This document shows positions 17,482-26,782 of a DNA stretch of 64,000 bases, piece by piece. Positions within the stretch are counted from its first letter, which is position 1; each line of letters starts with the position of its first letter. A program made the position numbers and the translations under genes. The notes under the pieces are model-generated. The model was not told the origin of the DNA, did no database searches, and saw only the letters and a program-made list of their open reading frames with translations. Source of the stretch: Gaiellasilicea sp963784895 (lineage in GTDB: Bacteria > Actinomycetota > Thermoleophilia > Gaiellales > Gaiellaceae); the NCBI GenBank assembly GCA_963784895.1, contig CAWATM010000007.1, positions 124,001-188,000 of the forward strand, read 5' to 3'.

Positions 17482-20052
17482 CTACTCGTATTGGAGCGCT
17501 TCGAGCGGGTTCAGCCGCGCCGCGCGGCGGGCAGGCGTGATCGCCGCGAGCAGGCCCGCGATCACCGCCACGACCACGAGCACGATCAGCTGGCCGAGCG
17601 GCAGCTCGAAGCGGAGGTCGTACTGGCCGAGCGCGCTCGTCACGAGCGCGGCGAGGAAGATCCCGAGCGGCAGACCGAGCGCCGCCCCGATCAGCGCCGT
17701 GATCACGCTCTCGTGCCGGATCATCCGCCGTGTCTGGCGCCGCGTCATCCCGACAGCGCGGAGCATCCCGAGCTCCCGCGTCCGCTCGAAGACCGACAGA
17801 GCGAGCGTGTTCACCATCCCGAAGAGGCTGATGATCACGGAGAGGGCGAGGAGCACGTACAGCAGCAGGAGGAACTGCTGGATCTCCTGGTCCTCCTTGT
17901 CGATCCACTCCTCGCGGGTCTGGACGCGCGTGTCCGGGAAGCCCTCCAGCGAGCTCTCGACTTCAGGCTTCGCCGCCGCAGCGCCGCCCTCGACGTTGAG
18001 GAGCGTGAAGCGGTTGCGCGGCCGCTCGTAGAGCTCGTCGAACGCCTCCTGGGAAACGCTCGCGCTGCCGAGCAGCGGATAGAACGGGCTGCCCTCGTAG
18101 ATGCCGCGAACGACGAAGTCCCTCGTCTGGCCCGCGGTCGAGCGCACCGTGATGGCGTCACCGACGGCGATGTCGCGATCCTCGGCGACGTTGTTTGGCA
18201 GGACGGCGCCGTCGTCACCGAGGTTCGCGAGCACGTCGTCCGAGCCCTCCTCCCAGCGGAAGTCGTACACCTCGTCGACGCGGCGGTCGAGGCCGGTCAG
18301 ATTCGAGCCGTCGCCGTCGATCTGCGCGATGTCCTGACGGACGTTGCTCACGGTGTCGACACCGTCGGCGTCCGCCACCGCATCGCCGACCGCGGCGGGG
18401 AACTCGGAGTAGCCGTCCTGCGAGGTGACGATCAAGTCGGCCTGGATCTGGCGCTCGATCGCATCGCTGTTGGACACGCGCAGGCCGTTGGCGAGCACGG
18501 AGATGAACGTGACGAGCGCGATCCCGATCATCAGCGCCGCGGCGGTGGCGGCGGTGCGGCCCGGGTTGCGCTGGGCGTTGCGCTCGGCGAGCTTGCCCGC
18601 GGCTCCGCCCAGACGCTTCGCGGGGATGCCGACCGCCCGCACGATCGGGCGGACGAGCCGCGACGAGAGCATCGCCACGCCGATGAACAGCGCGAGGACG
18701 CCGACGCCGAGGAGCGCGAAGCGGTCGCCGGTGGCGACGTCGTTCGCGAGCGTGCCATAGCCGAGCGCGAACACGGAGAGCGTCACGACGAGAGTCGCGA
18801 TGAACGGCGTGAAGCGCGCAAAGCGGCCGCGGGGCAGGGTGGCGCCCTCCCGCACCGCCGCGATCGGGGGCACACGCGTGGCACGGATCGCCGGGAAGAG
18901 GCCCGCGACCAGCGTCACCAACGTCCCGACCGCCAGCGAGACGACGATCGTGCGGGTCGCGAAGACCGTCTCGGTCTGCGGCAGCTCGAGGTTCAGCGCC
19001 TTGAAGAGCTCGTTCAGGCCGACCGCGAGGCCGAGGCCGGCGAAGAGGCCGATGAGCGACGCGCCGAAGCCGATCACGAGGGCCTCGAGGATCACCGACC
19101 GCAGCACCTGCCGGCGCGACGCGCCCAGCGTGCGCAGCGTCGCGAACTCGCGCGTCCGCTGCGCGACCGTGATCGAGAGCGTGTTGAAGATCACGAAGGC
19201 CCCGACGAAGAGGGCGATGCCCGCGAACGAGAGCAGGAAGTAGCGGATGATGGTCGTGAAGGTGGCGATCTCGCTCGACTCCTCGTCCGCCTGCTCGACG
19301 CCCGTGCGCACGGTGACCTCGTCGCCGAGCTCGGACTGGATCCGTTGCGTCAGCTCCTCGGGCGCAGTGCCATCCTCCGCGGCGGCCGCGACGGCGTCCA
19401 GCTCACCCTCCTTGTCCAGCAGCTTCTGCGCCGTCGGCACATCGAAGATCGCGAACGTCGCCCCGCCGATCGAGCTGAGGTCGCCGTACTTGGCGATCCC
19501 GACGATCGTGAACTCCTGCGCCGGCCCGAGCGCCGCGACGCCGATCCGGTCGCCGAGCTCGAGATCCTCGTCGCCTGCGACGCCCTCGTCGATCGCCACC
19601 TCGGCGCCGCCGCTGGGCCAGCGGCCCTCGACGAGATTGAGGGGGTTGAAGCGGTCGAACTCGGGCGCGGTCTCGATCCCGAACGCAAAGGACGGCGCGC
19701 CACCGGTGTCGATCGCCTCGCCGTCCGGGCGCAAGAGCTTCGTCTGGAAGTCCTGAACCGAGCCGGTGGCGATCTCGACGCCGTCGACGCCGCGCACGCT
19801 CTCGAGCGTCTCCTCCGGGATCGGAGGAGCCTGGGCCGACTCGCCCTCGAAGCTGAAGCCGGGCTCCTTGCCCGTCACGACGGCGTCGGTGCCGGCGTAC
19901 GAGTCGACGAAGATCGAGTCGAACGCCTTGTCGATCGTGTCCGTCAGCACGTAGGCGCCGCTCATCATCGCCACGCCGAGGACGATCGCGAGCGCGGTGA
20001 GGACGGTCCTGAGCTTCCTGCCGGCGAGGCTCTTCAAGGCGAATCTGATCAT
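17482..20052 (-). CDS. ABC transporter permease, FtsX/MacB type (second copy)
   Basis: 856 residues, ATG 20052. N-terminal RKLRTVLTALAIVLGVAMMSGAYV is the first membrane helix; a large extracellular MacB_PCD-like domain follows, then three helices (about 265-400), a second helix and extracellular domain, and three C-terminal helices with GMTRRQTRRMIRHE. This is the duplicated FtsX-domain layout with about ten transmembrane segments. Such exporters act on lipoproteins, peptides or envelope lipids; no adaptor or substrate gene is adjacent. It is clearly a paralogue of the upstream permease, 21 nt away, and both share the ATPase gene at 22639-23382. Confidence 0.9.
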   Translation of the reverse strand: MIRFALKSLAGRKLRTVLTALAIVLGVAMMSGAYVLTDTIDKAFDSIFVDSYAGTDAVVTGKEPGFSFEGESAQAPPIPEETLESVRGVDGVEIATGSVQDFQTKLLRPDGEAIDTGGAPSFAFGIETAPEFDRFNPLNLVEGRWPSGGAEVAIDEGVAGDEDLELGDRIGVAALGPAQEFTIVGIAKYGDLSSIGGATFAIFDVPTAQKLLDKEGELDAVAAAAEDGTAPEELTQRIQSELGDEVTVRTGVEQADEESSEIATFTTIIRYFLLSFAGIALFVGAFVIFNTLSITVAQRTREFATLRTLGASRRQVLRSVILEALVIGFGASLIGLFAGLGLAVGLNELFKALNLELPQTETVFATRTIVVSLAVGTLVTLVAGLFPAIRATRVPPIAAVREGATLPRGRFARFTPFIATLVVTLSVFALGYGTLANDVATGDRFALLGVGVLALFIGVAMLSSRLVRPIVRAVGIPAKRLGGAAGKLAERNAQRNPGRTAATAAALMIGIALVTFISVLANGLRVSNSDAIERQIQADLIVTSQDGYSEFPAAVGDAVADADGVDTVSNVRQDIAQIDGDGSNLTGLDRRVDEVYDFRWEEGSDDVLANLGDDGAVLPNNVAEDRDIAVGDAITVRSTAGQTRDFVVRGIYEGSPFYPLLGSASVSQEAFDELYERPRNRFTLLNVEGGAAAAKPEVESSLEGFPDTRVQTREEWIDKEDQEIQQFLLLLYVLLALSVIISLFGMVNTLALSVFERTRELGMLRAVGMTRRQTRRMIRHESVITALIGAALGLPLGIFLAALVTSALGQYDLRFELPLGQLIVLVVVAVIAGLLAAITPARRAARLNPLEALQYE

Positions 20053-20073
20053 GTGGCGGCCAGCTCCATCGAG

Positions 20074-22635
20074 CTACTCATACTGGAGCGCCTCGAGCGG
20101 GTTCAGGCGCGCGGCGCGCCGGGCGGGGAAGATCGCAGCGACGATCCCGACCACGATCGTGAGGATCGCGAAGACGATGATCTGCGTCGTCGGCAGAGCG
20201 AATTCGATGAACTCGACTCGGGCGATCAGAAGCGCTCCGAGGACGACTCCGAGGATGATCCCGAGCGTTCCGCCGATCAGCGCCGTGATCACGCTCTCGT
20301 GTCTGATCATCCGCCGCACCTGGCGCCGCGTCATCCCGATCGCACGGAGCATCCCGAGCTCGCGCGTGCGCTCGAAGACCGTCAGGACGAGCGTGTTCAC
20401 GATCCCGAACAGGCTCACGATCACCGACAGAGCAAGGAGCACGTAGAGGATGTTGAGGATCTGGTTGAGCGCCGCGATCTGGTTGTCGACGAACTCGTCG
20501 CGCGTCTGCACCTTCGCGTTCGGGAAGTCCTCGCCGAGCGTGCTCTCGAGCGCCCGTGTGTTCTCGTCCGACTGACCACCGCGCATCAGGATGAAGGTGT
20601 AGAGATTCCGCGGCGAATCGAAGGCGGCGTCGAAGGTCGCACTCGAGAACGTCACCGCGCCGAACGGGGAGCCGCCGCTCGGCGGATCGAAGATGCCCTT
20701 CACCTTTAGCTCGAGGCGGTCTCCCGAGGGGACGATCACGGTGATCGGCGAGCCGACGCTGAGCGCATGATCCTCCGCGTAACCGTCGTCGACGAACGCG
20801 CCGTCGGCGCCGAGCTCGCGGAACACGGCCTGCGAACCATCCACCCACTCGAGCGTGATCACCTCGCCCGCGGAGGGCTCGGCCGCAGTCACGAACTCGG
20901 TCGAGTCGAAGACCCGCGCCTCGCCCGTTCGCGTGCTCGCGATCGCCTCGACCCCGGGCGCCTCGGCCGCAGCGACGGCGGCGTCGATCGGGATCGGGGA
21001 AAAGTTGTTCTGCGCCGTGATCGCGTAGTCGGACGTGAAGATGTCGTCCACGGAGCTGCGGAAGGTGTTCGTGATTCCGGCGGCAAGCGTTGCCACGAGC
21101 GTCACGAGCGCGAGCCCGATCATCAGCGCCGCCGCGGTCGACGCCGTCCGCTGCGGGTTGCGGCGTGCGTTGTCACGCGCGAGGCGCCCCGCTGCACCGC
21201 CGAGCTGCGCCGCCGGCGCGCCGAGCGAGGCGGCAAGCGGTCGAACAAGGCGCGCGGCGAAGAGCGAGACACCGATGAAGATCAGCAGGGCGCCAACGCC
21301 CATCCAGACGAGGATTTGCGTCGTCCCCAACCCGCTCCCGAACAGGCCGTAGGCGAGCGCCGCGAAGCCGAGGCCGGTCAGGACGAGGGACCCCACCGTG
21401 CGGAAGCGGGCGAAACGAGACTCCGGCAGTGTCGCGCCCTCGCGGACGGCTGCGATCGGGGGCACCCGCGTCGCGCGGAGAGCCGGCCGGAGGCTCGCAA
21501 GCAGCGTGACGATGATCCCGACGAGCAGCGAGACGACGATCGTCCGCGTCTCGAAGAGGAGGCCGCTGTTCGGGAGCGTGAAGCCGGCGAGGTCGAAGAT
21601 CCAGAAGAGCAGCTTGGCGAGACCGAGCCCGAGGAAGAGCCCGATCACCGAGGCGGCGACGCCGACGACGAGCGCCTCGATCACGATCGAGCCCAGGATC
21701 TGACGGCGCGAGCCGCCGAGCGTTCGCACGGTCGCGAACTCGCGCGCCCTCTGCGCGATGGTGATCGAGAGGGAGTTCGCGATCACGAAGCTGCCGACGA
21801 AGAGCGCGATCCCGGCGAACGCGAGCAGGAAGCCCTGGAGGAAGGTTATGAACTCGTTCGTCTCGGCGGCGTCGTCTGCCGCCTGGGTCTCGCCCGTCCG
21901 TACCTGGGTCCCCTCGGGCAGGACCGCGTTCAGGTTCGCGACCAGCTGCTGGTCGCTCGTGCCCGCGGAGGCCGCGACGGCGATCTCGTCCAGCTTGCCC
22001 TCCTTCTTGAACAGCCGCTGCGCGGTGGGCAGGTCGAAGCCGGCCAGCGTGGCGCCGCCGATCGAGATCGACGCGTTCAGCCGGACGAAGCCGGAGACCG
22101 TGAGACGCTCGACCGCACCTTCGGCCTGGACGCCGATCACTTCGCCGATCTCGAAGTTCTCGTCCTCGGCGGTGCCCGTGTCGATCGCGACCTCGTTCGG
22201 GCCCGGCCAGTCGCCCTCGACGAGCGCCAGCGGGTTGAACGGCGACTCGCCCTCCGCGATCGCGAAGCCGAGGTTGGGTGCGCCGCCGTTGACGACCGCC
22301 TTGCCGTCCCGCCCGATCAGCGTCGTCGACTCGCTGTCGACGCTTCCCTCAGCCGCCGCGACGCCGTCGACGCCGCGAACCGTCTCAAGCACGCTCTCGT
22401 CGAAGGCGGGCGCCGACGCGCCGCTGCCCTCGGAGAGGTCGAACGCGGCCTTGCCCGTGATCACGGCGCTCGATCCCTTGCGCACCTCCGTGAAGATCGT
22501 GTCGAAGGCGGAGTCGATCGAGTCGGTCAGGACGTACGTGCCGCTGATCATTGCGACGCCGAGGACGATCGCCAGCGCCGTCAAGGCCGTTCGCAGCTTG
22601 CGGCCGAGCAGTCCTTTGAGCGCGAACCTGGTCAC
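20074..22635 (-). CDS. ABC transporter permease, FtsX/MacB type (first copy)
   Basis: 853 residues. Same layout as the downstream paralogue: RKLRTALTALAIVLGVAMISG (helix 1), a large extracellular domain, the FtsX block with FATVRTLGGSRRQILGSI, a second extracellular domain, and a C-terminal FtsX block with LGMLRAIGMTRRQVRRMIRHE ending LNPLEALQYE. Both proteins end with the same short C terminus. The gene starts 3 nt after the ATPase stop, so the complex is probably a heterodimer of the two permeases with an ATPase dimer; this stoichiometry is inference. Confidence 0.9.
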   Translation of the reverse strand: MTRFALKGLLGRKLRTALTALAIVLGVAMISGTYVLTDSIDSAFDTIFTEVRKGSSAVITGKAAFDLSEGSGASAPAFDESVLETVRGVDGVAAAEGSVDSESTTLIGRDGKAVVNGGAPNLGFAIAEGESPFNPLALVEGDWPGPNEVAIDTGTAEDENFEIGEVIGVQAEGAVERLTVSGFVRLNASISIGGATLAGFDLPTAQRLFKKEGKLDEIAVAASAGTSDQQLVANLNAVLPEGTQVRTGETQAADDAAETNEFITFLQGFLLAFAGIALFVGSFVIANSLSITIAQRAREFATVRTLGGSRRQILGSIVIEALVVGVAASVIGLFLGLGLAKLLFWIFDLAGFTLPNSGLLFETRTIVVSLLVGIIVTLLASLRPALRATRVPPIAAVREGATLPESRFARFRTVGSLVLTGLGFAALAYGLFGSGLGTTQILVWMGVGALLIFIGVSLFAARLVRPLAASLGAPAAQLGGAAGRLARDNARRNPQRTASTAAALMIGLALVTLVATLAAGITNTFRSSVDDIFTSDYAITAQNNFSPIPIDAAVAAAEAPGVEAIASTRTGEARVFDSTEFVTAAEPSAGEVITLEWVDGSQAVFRELGADGAFVDDGYAEDHALSVGSPITVIVPSGDRLELKVKGIFDPPSGGSPFGAVTFSSATFDAAFDSPRNLYTFILMRGGQSDENTRALESTLGEDFPNAKVQTRDEFVDNQIAALNQILNILYVLLALSVIVSLFGIVNTLVLTVFERTRELGMLRAIGMTRRQVRRMIRHESVITALIGGTLGIILGVVLGALLIARVEFIEFALPTTQIIVFAILTIVVGIVAAIFPARRAARLNPLEALQYE

Positions 22636-22638
22636 GTA

Positions 22639-23382
<744 letters not shown>

Positions 23383-23438
23383 CTGCCCTCCCTGGCGGTC
23401 TCCGCGAGACCCTACCGGCTCACCGGAGGGCTGAAAGG

Positions 23439-23450
23439 GCGGTTAACCGC
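23439..23450. promoter_or_regulatory. Perfect 12-bp palindrome upstream of the ABC exporter operon
   Basis: GCGGTTAACCGC, a perfect twofold-symmetric site with an AT-rich centre in a GC-rich 72-bp gap between the aminotransferase stop and the ATPase start. It could be a repressor operator, or a loop-less part of the aminotransferase terminator. Confidence 0.35.
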
Positions 23451-23454
23451 ACCT

Positions 23455-24846
23455 TCACCGCAGACCGGCGTGCATCCGCTCTCCCGCCTCGGTGAGCACG
23501 TCGCCGAGGATCCCGACCATCTCGTCGAACTCGGCCTGGCCGGCGACGAGCGGCGGCGAGATCTGGATCACCGGGTCGCCGCGGTCGTCCGCACGGCAGA
23601 TCAGGCCGCGCTCGTAGAGGGCGGGCGAGAGGAAGCCGCGCAGCAGCGACTCGCACTCCTCCGCGTCGAACGTCGCTCGCGTCTCCTTGTCCTTGACGAG
23701 CTCGATGGCGTAGAAGTAGCCGGTTCCGCGCACGTCGCCGACGATCGGCAGCTCGAGCAGCGTCTCGAGCGTGGCCCGGAACGCGCCCTCGTGGCCGAGC
23801 ACGCGCTCCATGATCCCCTCGCGCTTCATGATCTCGATGTTCTTCAGCGCGATCGCGGCCATCACCGGGTGGCCGCCGAAGGTGATCCCGTGGGCGTACA
23901 TCGACGAGTCCTCGAGGAACGGCGCCATCACCCCGTCGCTCGCGATCACTGCGCCGATCGCCGCGTACGAGGACGAAAGGCCCTTCGCGCAGCAGACGAT
24001 GTCCGGCCGGATGTCGTACCGCTCGGACGCGAACCAGTGGCCGACGCGGCCGAAGGCCGTGATCACCTCGTCCGCGGAGAGGAGGATGTCGTAGCGGTCG
24101 CAGAGATCGCGGACTCCCCGCCAGTACCCGTCCGGCGGTGTGAAGGCGCCGCCTGCGTTCTGCACCGGCTCCATGTGAACGAGGCACACCGTCTCCGGCC
24201 CCATCGAGACGATCGTGTCCTCGAGGTTCTGGAGCAGCACCCGCGTGAACTCCGCCTCCGTCTCCTCCGGCGGACGGTGGTAGCGGTTCGTGTTCATCAC
24301 GTGCCGTACCTCGGGCACGAGCGGCTCGAAGGGCATCCGCAGCGCCGGGATCCCGTTGATCGAGAGGGCGCCCATCGTCGTGCCGTGGTAGGCGACCTGG
24401 CGGGCGATCGCCTTGTACTTGCGCGGCGGCGGCGCGCCGACACGCTCGTCGTGCCGAGTCTCGTCTGCGCCTTCGATCCGCTTGCCGCCGCGCGCGAGGA
24501 AGTACTGGCGCGCGAGCTTCCAGGCCGACTCCACCGCCTCGGAGCCGCCGGAGACGAAGAAGGCGCGGTTGAGGTCGCCAGGCGCGAGCGAGGCCAGCTC
24601 GCTCGCGAGCTCGATCGCGCGCGGGTGCGCGTACGACCAGTTCGTGTAGAAGGGCAGCTCGCGCATCTGCTCGAGCGCGGCCTGCCCGATCTCCTCGCCG
24701 AAGCCGTAGCCGAGGTTGACCGAGAAGAGGCCGGCAAGCGCGTCGAGGTACCGCTTTCCGTTCGCGTCCTCGAGGTAGCAGCCGTCCCCCCGGACGATGA
24801 TCGGCACCTCGCCCTCGGCGTAGCCGCCCATGCGGGTGAAGTGCAT
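23455..24846 (-). CDS. Class III aminotransferase (omega-amino acid:pyruvate / polyamine type)
   Basis: 463 residues from the in-frame ATG 24846. MHFTRMGGY and GKRYLDALAGLFSVNLGYG open the fold, then FFVSGGSEAVESAWKLARQY, YHGTTMGALSING, the cofactor aspartate in LLSADEVITAFGR, and the PLP lysine in CCAKGLSSSYAAIGAV. The family usually starts about 20 residues earlier (QQAARDHLW can be read in frame upstream of MHFTRM), but the only suitable ATG (24899) is one base out of frame, so a 1-nt error near 24885 is likely. Remnants of a PotC-type permease and an aldehyde dehydrogenase directly upstream point to polyamine or GABA catabolism. Confidence 0.9.
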   Translation of the reverse strand: MHFTRMGGYAEGEVPIIVRGDGCYLEDANGKRYLDALAGLFSVNLGYGFGEEIGQAALEQMRELPFYTNWSYAHPRAIELASELASLAPGDLNRAFFVSGGSEAVESAWKLARQYFLARGGKRIEGADETRHDERVGAPPPRKYKAIARQVAYHGTTMGALSINGIPALRMPFEPLVPEVRHVMNTNRYHRPPEETEAEFTRVLLQNLEDTIVSMGPETVCLVHMEPVQNAGGAFTPPDGYWRGVRDLCDRYDILLSADEVITAFGRVGHWFASERYDIRPDIVCCAKGLSSSYAAIGAVIASDGVMAPFLEDSSMYAHGITFGGHPVMAAIALKNIEIMKREGIMERVLGHEGAFRATLETLLELPIVGDVRGTGYFYAIELVKDKETRATFDAEECESLLRGFLSPALYERGLICRADDRGDPVIQISPPLVAGQAEFDEMVGILGDVLTEAGERMHAGLR

Positions 24847-24899
24847 CCACAGGTGGTCGCGGGCGGCCTGCTGGAGGTCGAGGGGAACGGTGGCGTCAT

Positions 24900-25029
24900 G
24901 CGGCTTGGTTCCTTCCGGCGGCGGGTCTGGACGATGACGTTGGCGAGCATGATCCCGACAGCGGCGAGGAAGACAGCGGAGCCGATCACGTTCACCTGCG
25001 GCGGGACGCGCGCGGGCGGCATGCCCCAG
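24900..25029 (-). pseudogene. C-terminal remnant of a PotC-like polyamine ABC permease
   Basis: A minus-strand reading frame here gives ARVPPQVNVIGSAVFLAAVG followed by IMLANVIVQTRRRKE. This is the last transmembrane helix and basic tail of binding-protein-dependent permeases of the spermidine/putrescine (PotC) type, where P-x-x-N-x-x-x-T/S after a short linker is typical. Nothing of the preceding 200 or so residues is present; instead the sequence joins an aldehyde dehydrogenase N terminus near 25030. It lies immediately before the aminotransferase, where a complete permease gene would be expected in a polyamine operon. Confidence 0.6.
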
Positions 25030-25257
25030 ACATCTTCAAGAGCAGCTCCATCCGTCCTTCGGCCTCTTGTCGCCCCACTCTGCGAACGCCTTCCGTGCCG
25101 CGTCGACCGCGCGCTCGACGTCCTCGGCGCTCGACCGCGGCACCTCGGCGATCACCTCGCCCGTCGACGGATTGTGGACCTCCATCGTCTCGCCGGACGC
25201 CGCATCGACCCACTCGCCGCCGACGAGGTTCTTGTACTTGGTCACCGACACGCTCAC
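25030..25257 (-). pseudogene. N-terminal fragment of an aldehyde dehydrogenase (GABA-aldehyde/betaine-aldehyde type)
   Basis: GTG 25257 begins KYKNLVGGEWVDAASGETM, then NPSTGEVIAEVPRSSAEDVE and RKAFAEWGDKRPKD, the standard start of aldehyde dehydrogenases acting on amino-aldehydes. The in-frame stop comes after about 73 residues, but the neighbouring frame continues RMELLLKM as the family expects, so one base is missing near 25045. After LLLKM all similarity ends and PotC-like sequence begins. The NAD-binding and catalytic domains are absent; the fragment cannot be a working enzyme. Confidence 0.72.
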
Positions 25258-25408
25258 AGGGCGGCCCTCCGCTCGGGGGATCTCGGCGCGAGCCTAGCTC
25301 GCCCTCGACGGGATGGACAAGTTCGACCGCGAGACGGTCCCCGCATTGGGCCGTCATGTCCAAAACGAGGTGCGCATCTTGGACCGGTCGACCCGGTAGG
25401 GTCGGCTC

Positions 25409-26467
25409 GTGGGCGCGCTCCTCGTGGTCGGAACCCGAAAGGGCCTCTTCCTCGTCCGCGGCGACGACGAGCGCCGCTCGTTCGAGGTCGAGGGGCCGCT
25501 CCTGCCAGGTTGGGAGATCAAGCACGCGCTCGTCGACCCGCGCGACGGAACGCTGTACGCGGCTGCCAACAGCTGGGTCTACGGCGGCGTCGTCCAGCGC
25601 TCGACCGACATGGGCAAGACGTGGGAGCGCTCGGAGGGCCTCGGACTGCCCGAAGAGAGCGGGCTCAAGCTCGCCTCGACCTGGCACGTCGAGCCGGGGC
25701 ATCCGTCCGAGCCTGGGACGCTGTGGCTCGGCGGCGAGCCGGGAGTCCTGTTCCGCTCCGACGACTCCGGCGCGAGCTGGAACGTGAACGAGGCGCTGCT
25801 CGGCCACGAGACGCGCGAGAAGTGGTCGCCCGGCGCGGGCGGCCTGATCACCCACTCGATCACGCTCGACCCCGACGACGCGAAGAGGCTCTGGATCGGG
25901 ATCTCGGCCGCCGGCGTGTTCCGCTCGGAGGACGGGGGCGCCTCCTGGTCTCCGCGGAATCAGGGCACCGAGGCGTGTTTCTTCCCCGACGATCGGTTCC
26001 CGGAGGTCGGCCAGTGCGTGCACAAGGTGCTCGCCCACCCGAGCCGTCCCGAACGGCTTTGGCAGCAGAACCACTGCGGCGTCTACCGCTCGGACGACGG
26101 GGGCGACAGCTGGGAGCGGCTCGACGAGAACGGGCTTCCGTCCGGGTTCGGCTTCGGGCTCGCGCTCGACCCGGGCGATCCCGACCGCGCCTTCGTGATC
26201 CCGGAGGAGGGCGCCGAAAACAGAGTCACGTGCGACGGCAGGCTGGGCATCTACGCCACCGCCGACGCCGGCGCGAGCTGGCAGCTGATCGTGGCAGAGG
26301 AACCCGCGTGGGCCGCCGTGCTCCGCGAGGCGATGAGCCAGGACGAGGAGGCCGTCTACGCAGGCACGCAGAGCGGTCACGTCTACGCGCTCCGGCACGA
26401 CGAGGTCGTCGAAGCAGCACGGCACCTGCCGCCGATCCTCTCGGTCGAGGCCGCGGCGGCGGCGTAG
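25409..26467 (+). CDS. BNR/Asp-box repeat beta-propeller protein (sialidase-like fold)
   Basis: 352 residues from GTG 25409, no signal peptide. Asp-box repeats SxDxGxxW occur at least four times: STDMGKTWE, SDDSGASWN, SEDGGASWS and SDDGGDSWE, plus TADAGASWQ, giving a six-bladed-propeller layout with GTRKGLFLV at the start. Proteins like this are annotated as exo-alpha-sialidase-like, but the arginine triad of true sialidases is not evident, so a glycosidase role is doubtful. It is followed after 4 nt by a MoaD/ThiS-like gene; this pair recurs in actinobacteria and its function is not known to me. Confidence 0.85.
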   Translation: MGALLVVGTRKGLFLVRGDDERRSFEVEGPLLPGWEIKHALVDPRDGTLYAAANSWVYGGVVQRSTDMGKTWERSEGLGLPEESGLKLASTWHVEPGHPSEPGTLWLGGEPGVLFRSDDSGASWNVNEALLGHETREKWSPGAGGLITHSITLDPDDAKRLWIGISAAGVFRSEDGGASWSPRNQGTEACFFPDDRFPEVGQCVHKVLAHPSRPERLWQQNHCGVYRSDDGGDSWERLDENGLPSGFGFGLALDPGDPDRAFVIPEEGAENRVTCDGRLGIYATADAGASWQLIVAEEPAWAAVLREAMSQDEEAVYAGTQSGHVYALRHDEVVEAARHLPPILSVEAAAAA

Positions 26468-26471
26468 CCGC

Positions 26472-26726
26472 GTGGCCCTCGTCCTGCTCCCGGGGCTGCT
26501 CGCGACCGAGGCCGGCGGCGAGAAGCAGTTCGACGTCGAGGCGGCGACGGTCGGCGACGCGCTCCGAGCGCTCCCGGTCGCGGATCTCGTCCTCGACGAG
26601 CGCGGCGAGGTACGGCCGCTCGTCCACGTCTATGTCGACGGAGAGCGCGCACGCGACCTCACGGCCGCCGTCGGCGACGACGCGCGCATCCGCATCGTCG
26701 CCGCGATCGCAGGCGGCTGTCCGTAA
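26472..26726 (+). CDS. MoaD/ThiS-like ubiquitin-fold small protein
   Basis: 84 residues, GTG start. Beta-grasp pattern: VLLPGLLATEAGGEKQFDVEA, then TVGDALRALPV, and a C terminus IRIVAAIAGGCP. MoaD and ThiS end in a GG that is adenylated and thiocarboxylated to give sulfur to molybdopterin or thiamine. Here the GG is followed by Cys-Pro, so it would need trimming before acting as a sulfur carrier or modifier, or it works differently. No MoaE, ThiF/MoeB or JAMM protease gene lies nearby. Tight spacing to the BNR gene implies a joint role. Confidence 0.78.
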   Translation: MALVLLPGLLATEAGGEKQFDVEAATVGDALRALPVADLVLDERGEVRPLVHVYVDGERARDLTAAVGDDARIRIVAAIAGGCP

Positions 26727-26738
26727 CGGACCTAGGCA

Positions 26739-26777
26739 CGGCTCCGCCGGCCGGGAGGTGCAGCCGGCCAGGAGCCG
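26739..26777. terminator. Bidirectional hairpin between convergent MoaD-like and BMP genes
   Basis: CGGCTCCGCCGGC pairs with GCCGGC-ca-GGAGCCG, 13 pairs with a 2-nt bulge and an 11-nt loop, in the 56-bp gap between converging stops. No T-run on either side. Confidence 0.5.
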
Positions 26778-26782
26778 CCCCG

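Noticed and set aside
17491..20709. A 1072-codon plus-strand open frame antisense to both permease genes
   Set aside because: Same artefact; the minus strand shows clear FtsX features and conserved motifs.
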